A DNA stretch of 64,000 bases from Sthenelais limicola (taxonomy: Eukaryota; Annelida; Polychaeta; Phyllodocida; Sigalionidae). How positions within the stretch are numbered: position 1 is the stretch's first letter; every line of letters starts with the position of its first letter. Location of the stretch: contig OW804095.1 in assembly GCA_942159475.1 (NCBI GenBank), forward strand, positions 149,162,808 through 149,226,807, in the 5' to 3' direction. The notes under the pieces are model-generated. The model was not told where the DNA came from. It saw nothing but the letters and a program-made list of their open reading frames with translations, and searched no databases. Position numbers and translations under genes: made by a program. Positions 59,896 to 64,000 of the stretch are shown here, one piece after another.

Positions 59896-61238
59896 ATCCG
59901 AATGAAACAACTCAATCGCACCCGAGGTGTTGACATCGCTCGCGAACTCCCAGGAGCCGTGTCCAACCGTTCCGGTTGCGTAGTTGACACCACTCGCGAA
60001 AGTTCGCGCGCTAGGGCGGCCCTACGAGCCGCCTGCGCCATAGGGAGCGACACTGCTCACGAAAAGCGTTATCCGGCAGCATTCGTGTATTCATCCGTGC
60101 CCAGCATTTTATTAACAATGTAGCCGGTACCCGTACGAAAACACGAAACTGAACCAGACACGCCCCACCTGGCGACAGAAAAGTCAGCAACCGAAACCAC
60201 CGGCAGTGCAGAAAGGTCACCTTCACGCACATGGCAGCCTTCGAGTTGACAATTGAAACCCTCAGATTTAAACAACGAAACAGCTTTCCCCCGGGAATCA
60301 AAAGTTCCCATCTACTATTTCATCGCTTTACCACGGCAACATTTAGCGAACATCAAGGATAGTTCTCAACGATCCAATTCCATATCGGAAAGAGTTTCAT
60401 TGAGATGGTCGGCATTGGCACCAGCCTCCTCTTGTTCTCACGATGCACATGGCGTAATGTCTTAGCACGCTATATGGAAGCGGCCAGAACTCAACAATCG
60501 TAATTCATCAATGGTAACATAATGACATGTTTTCATTTTCAATATCACAATGATCCAACAATGAAAGTTAACGTTTGCTGCTACTTACAGTGAACTGGAT
60601 TTCTCCTTGCTCTGTGTAAAAAGCCAAAAATGCGGTTGATGTGAGCCACTTACGTGTGGCCACCAACTCGCTTCTCGCTTGACTGACTGTCTTGGAGGCA
60701 GATGCTCTAAGATCAGTCATGTGATCAACAGATCGCCTGAAGGTGGCGCCCTGGTCGGGTCCAGCCTCCACGAACATTGCTACCCGTAAACCGGATAACT
60801 TCCGTATAGTTGATCTATACGAATGTTGTACTTATGTAAATACGTGGTCTTTAACCACGGTTAGTAACACCTTCGTGTTAAATATGTTAATCTGTGGCCC
60901 TAGACGGGCCGCTCCAAGGTACTATGGCAGTTTTTTATGATCAGGGAAACATACTTGGCTTCAGGTTTCTTACTGTTAGCGAACATGGTTGATTTCAGCC
61001 CGATATCGGTACTGTCCACATCATGGATCCATACTAGCAGTTTCCACCTATCCGCCTCGTACAGCTATTGCCGTATAGGGTTGATCGTTACAGAGGCGTC
61101 CACTCTCCTAGCGTATTGACCAAAATGACTTCTCGTTGTGTACTTTTTTTCTTAACCCATGTCTTCGACAGACACGACCGGGTTAACAGACCTTTTGTGT
61201 TCGTCATTTGAAATAGAGGCTCCAACGGCCGCTCCGAG
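59896..61238 (-). other. Spacer between integrase and the extra ORF
   Basis: About 1.3 kb with no long frame. A 69-codon frame (60777-60568) starts MFVEAGPDQGATFRR and contains GTAAGT and a TTTTTACACAG 42 bases apart, like a tiny intron, then another GTAAGT; it is not recognised. No copy of the 3' LTR was found here by eye, so it does not look like an LTR junction between two elements. Confidence 0.5.
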
Positions 61239-63008
61239 CTATCCGATCCCAAGCCTGACCGGACGCTTGGAGACTCGTTTGCCAATGCCTCGCGTCGCGA
61301 CATCGGGCGGCCTCGTGGGATTCGGCACCTCCGAACCCCGTTGTACAAGCTTATCGGGCTTGTCTGCCTTAGGTACCAAGGGTTTCCTACCCTTGTTCTG
61401 CTGGTTCGGTAGAGGAGTTGGTCGCTTTGGAGGGGACACGGTCTCCTTCGTACACCCCTTTTTGTGTTTTGGTGGGCGGCCACGCCTGTTCGCGAGACTA
61501 ACTTTCCGGAGAAGTGTTTTCTCTAACGACTTAGCGAGCTCTTGGCCGGCCACGGCCTTGCCCTTCTCCAGCGACACCACATCTCTACCAGCAGCCACAA
61601 GCCTTCTATACTCAGGAGCTTGTTCCAACCCGGTCGTTTTGCGGAGCTCTCCCCTCTTATCAGGGTCAAGAACGGATTTCATCAGATCTCCACTCCACTT
61701 GACACCACCGGCCGCGGTATCTACGACATAGGAGTTGCCTCCTAATGCACGGGTTATTTTAAACGGACCATCCCACTTCGCACCATATTTGTTCGCCGCC
61801 TTTGGTGGGTAATATCTATATATCCAGTCCCCCACTTCAAATGACCGGTTTGTTGCGGACAAATCAAAATGGCGTTTCTGAGCGATGGCCGTTTTCTTCA
61901 ACGTACGACGCACATATTCGTGCGACTTCCGTAAATTTTTACGAAGATCCTCGATGAAACCTGAGCCGGAGGGGAAGTCCAGGCCATTTCGAGGTACACC
62001 ATGAATTAGATCCGCAGGTGTATATGCCTCTGTGCCGAAAACCACGGAATGAGGAGTGCAGCCCGTACTCGCGTTAATCGTATGATTATATGCCGCCGCG
62101 ATGCATGGGATATAAGTGTCCCAATCATCCGCGCCATAATCCGCATAACACGAGAGCTGTTCCACGAGAACACGATTAAACCTTTCTGCCTGCCCGTTTG
62201 CCTGTGGCCTATACGGGAGAGTTGTCTGTTTCTTCGTGTCGTAGAGATTGCAGAGTTCCCGGAATAATTCTCCATCAAACTCTGGGCCCCCATCAGTTTG
62301 TATCGCTCGGGGCGCGCCAAACCGCAGGATCCAATTGCGAAATACTGTCCAGGCGACTGTCGCCGCCTTATGGTTCGGTAAGCAGTATGCTTCCGACCAC
62401 TTTGAAAAGTAATCCACGATGACCAATACACAAGTATTTCCTCTCGTGCTAGTCTTAAAGCCACTAAGGATATCCATCGAGATTCTACTGAACCTCTCTC
62501 CCGTGAGCTCTTTTTGCAATGGCGATTTATTGACACCTTTTCGTGTTTTTCGCACATTACATTCGGGGCATAACTGAATCCATCTTTTTATGTCCCCGGA
62601 CTGAGCCGGCCAGAAGAACCTTCTTCGTAAAGCATCTTTTGTTCTGGCGTGCCCAAAGTGTCCCGCTGAGGCCGGGCCGTGATATCGCCTGAACATAGAT
62701 AGGCGTTGGTCAAACGGCAACACGATCCTTGCGAAAACATGTCCAGTCGAAGGTTTTTTCCACTTGAAAGTGAGTACCCCTTCTTCTAGACACAAATCCG
62801 TCTTGTGACTCCAGATTGTTCTGAATTCATCACTTTCACTAGTCAGATTTGCGGGTTCCCGGTTCTTTTCCAGGAAACCCATGATACGATTGATAGTATC
62901 GTCCGTGCGCTGTTGCTCACGGATAGTCTGGTTTACAGATACGAGATTGTCGTCCGTGCCTTTCCCCTCCCCCACGAAACCAGCTATACGGCTTCGTGTG
63001 CCCCACAA
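61239..63008 (-). CDS. Gypsy integrase
   Basis: Integrase inserts the element's cDNA into host DNA. The zinc-binding HHCC module is seen (H110, H117, C147, C150), then the DDE core D179 (SMDIL), D239 (QTDGG) and E275 (NGQAERFNR) with 35 residues between the last two. A GPY/F-type module follows (WDGPFKI). The C-terminus is basic with an AT-hook RRGRPPKHKKG and no chromodomain. The frame opens 24 bases inside the RNase H ORF in the -1 frame; the codon shown as start is TTG, so it is probably made as part of a Pol polyprotein. Confidence 0.92.
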   Translation of the reverse strand: MWGTRSRIAGFVGEGKGTDDNLVSVNQTIREQQRTDDTINRIMGFLEKNREPANLTSESDEFRTIWSHKTDLCLEEGVLTFKWKKPSTGHVFARIVLPFDQRLSMFRRYHGPASAGHFGHARTKDALRRRFFWPAQSGDIKRWIQLCPECNVRKTRKGVNKSPLQKELTGERFSRISMDILSGFKTSTRGNTCVLVIVDYFSKWSEAYCLPNHKAATVAWTVFRNWILRFGAPRAIQTDGGPEFDGELFRELCNLYDTKKQTTLPYRPQANGQAERFNRVLVEQLSCYADYGADDWDTYIPCIAAAYNHTINASTGCTPHSVVFGTEAYTPADLIHGVPRNGLDFPSGSGFIEDLRKNLRKSHEYVRRTLKKTAIAQKRHFDLSATNRSFEVGDWIYRYYPPKAANKYGAKWDGPFKITRALGGNSYVVDTAAGGVKWSGDLMKSVLDPDKRGELRKTTGLEQAPEYRRLVAAGRDVVSLEKGKAVAGQELAKSLEKTLLRKVSLANRRGRPPKHKKGCTKETVSPPKRPTPLPNQQNKGRKPLVPKADKPDKLVQRGSEVPNPTRPPDVATRGIGKRVSKRPVRLGIG

Positions 63009-64000
63009 TCATCGCAATCTGTACGTTTACAACGACTGTAGGGTCTACGAGAGAGGCCGTCCGCATTTTCATGCTTCTTGCCCGGGCGGTGTTGAATAAC
63101 CCCTTTGTTAGTAACCCCGTACTGCTGTAAGTCCAGCAACCAACGAGCCAGCATATTTTCTGGTTCCTTGAAGGTCATAAGCCACGTAAGAGACGAGTGG
63201 TCCGTACGGACTATGAAGTCTGCGCCGTATAAATAATGTTTGAATTTCCGCACATAATATACGACCGCTAGCAGCTCCCTGTACGTAGTACAGTAGTTTT
63301 TCTGCGATTTCGAGAGCGAATTACTGGCGTATGCGATCACCCGCTCTTGCTCGTCCTGAACCTGCGATAGGACCGCCCCCATGGCCGTACCACTCGCATC
63401 CGTATCCAGAATAAACTGGCCAGACGCTCGTGGATACGCCAAGACGGACGTGGACAGCAAGGCTTTCTTCGTAGCCTCGAATGCATCATCGAGCTCACTA
63501 TTCCAAGTAAGCTTATACCGTAGTACCTTTTGCCCGGCTGTTGCAGTTTCCTGCAATGGCCGCACGAGATCATTAAAACTCGGAATGAACTGACGGTAAT
63601 ATGAAGCGAAGCCCAGAAATGATCTGATGTCCTTCACTGTCAACGGAATAGGCCAAGTGACAACCGCTCGCGTCTTCTCCGGATCCGCCCGTATCCCCTC
63701 CTTAGATACGATGCGACCCAAGTACTGTACCTCTTCACGAAAGAGGCGACACTTTTTCGGCTTCAACTTAAGGCCGTACGCCATCAACCTATCAAACACT
63801 AACCCCGTGTTCGTAATCGCATCATGGATAGTTGCACCATAAATGATCACATCGTCTAGATAGACGACGCAGATCTTGCCATTAAGCCCCCGGAGAACCT
63901 CCGTCATCATTTTCTGAAACGTGGCCGGGGCGTTGCAAAGACCAAACGGCATCACCTTAAACTGGTACAACCCCGTGGAAGTAGTGAAAGCCGTTTTCTC
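62984..64000 (-). CDS. Gypsy reverse transcriptase and RNase H (N-terminus outside window)
   Basis: Open from the window edge. FKVMPFGLCNAPATFQ and VVYLDDVIIYG are RT motifs of Ty3/Gypsy, then GFASYYRQFIPSF (connection). RNase H has LDTDASGTAMGAVLSQ, TYRELLAVVYYV and RTDHSSLTWL, so D-E-D are in place. The ORF ends at 62984 just after a Cys-rich tail (CKRTDCDDCG). Intact apart from the missing N-terminal part. Confidence 0.92.
   Translation of the reverse strand, partial: EKTAFTTSTGLYQFKVMPFGLCNAPATFQKMMTEVLRGLNGKICVVYLDDVIIYGATIHDAITNTGLVFDRLMAYGLKLKPKKCRLFREEVQYLGRIVSKEGIRADPEKTRAVVTWPIPLTVKDIRSFLGFASYYRQFIPSFNDLVRPLQETATAGQKVLRYKLTWNSELDDAFEATKKALLSTSVLAYPRASGQFILDTDASGTAMGAVLSQVQDEQERVIAYASNSLSKSQKNYCTTYRELLAVVYYVRKFKHYLYGADFIVRTDHSSLTWLMTFKEPENMLARWLLDLQQYGVTNKGVIQHRPGKKHENADGLSRRPYSRCKRTDCDDCGAHEAV

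Larger units (their letters stand above)
55595..64000 (+). other. VPS16 intron 14 (continues past window) filled by a Gypsy element
   Basis: The donor GTAAGT at 55595 is followed after 16 bases by the LTR of an antisense Ty3/Gypsy element. No host exon was recognised from here to the window end. Confidence 0.8.
55611..64000 (-). mobile_element. Ty3/Gypsy LTR retrotransposon, 3' portion
   Basis: In its own sense: RT-RNase H (64000-62984), integrase (63008-61239), spacer, 1044-codon ORF (59617-56483), polypurine tract GTGAGGGGGCAG, 3' LTR (56035-55611). The 5' LTR, leader, any usual gag and protease lie beyond 64000. It sits antisense in VPS16 intron 14, within 16 bases of an exon donor. Candidate target-site CCATG (55606-55610) cannot be checked without the other end. 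Confidence 0.88.

Noticed and set aside
59640..61238. Hidden internal LTR that would split the Gypsy region into two elements
   Set aside because: No block of the 55611-56035 LTR was found there by eye, and no TGTAGTG...CACTACA pair; a computed self-alignment would settle it.

Overview
This window is eukaryotic: AT-rich, intron-dominated and full of repeats. It looks like a marine invertebrate, most likely a spiralian and possibly a mollusc. That guess rests on the divergent TALE homeobox gene, the tRNA-derived repeats, the short palindromic elements, the hammerhead-bearing repeat and the style of the LINE and Gypsy elements. Two conserved host genes run head to head, and two intronless genes sit inside introns of one of them.

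Minus strand, 28689 down to 1: the 5' part of a BMPR2-like type II TGF-beta/BMP receptor. Four coding exons are visible: signal peptide (28635-28689), two exons for the cysteine-rich ectodomain (20153-20452 and 976-1158) and the transmembrane/juxtamembrane exon (1-184, running off the window). All junctions follow GT-AG and keep phase. The kinase domain lies outside. The introns, up to 19 kb, hold nearly all the simple repeats, minisatellites and palindromic MITEs of the left half, plus a hammerhead ribozyme at 9840-9905.

Plus strand, 31076 to 55594 and beyond: VPS16, the core subunit of the HOPS and CORVET tethering complexes. Fourteen coding exons (about 567 residues) are visible; the C-terminal part lies past the window. 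Two introns carry U12-type (minor spliceosome) signals. The intron after exon 12 is a clear U12 GT-AG case. The one after exon 9 has an AT-initial U12 donor and branch site but an unusual 3' end. Exon 8's acceptor sits in a 45-bp tandem array, and the end of exon 10 with its donor is duplicated 151 bp downstream.

Nested in VPS16 on the same strand are an intronless TALE homeodomain gene (39657-41264) and an intronless membrane-anchored class I methyltransferase (46767-47636). The intron before exon 14 also holds a TA-flanked MITE, a broken NADAR-domain sequence, a decayed LINE (+) and a 5'-truncated LINE (-) with a 15-bp target-site duplication.

From 55611 to the window end a Ty3/Gypsy LTR retrotransposon lies antisense in the next VPS16 intron. 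In its own orientation it reads RT-RNase H, integrase, a 1.6-kb spacer, a 1044-codon ORF with two C2H2-like fingers and coiled coils, a polypurine tract and the 3' LTR. This extra ORF between integrase and the 3' LTR is the least expected coding feature of the window.
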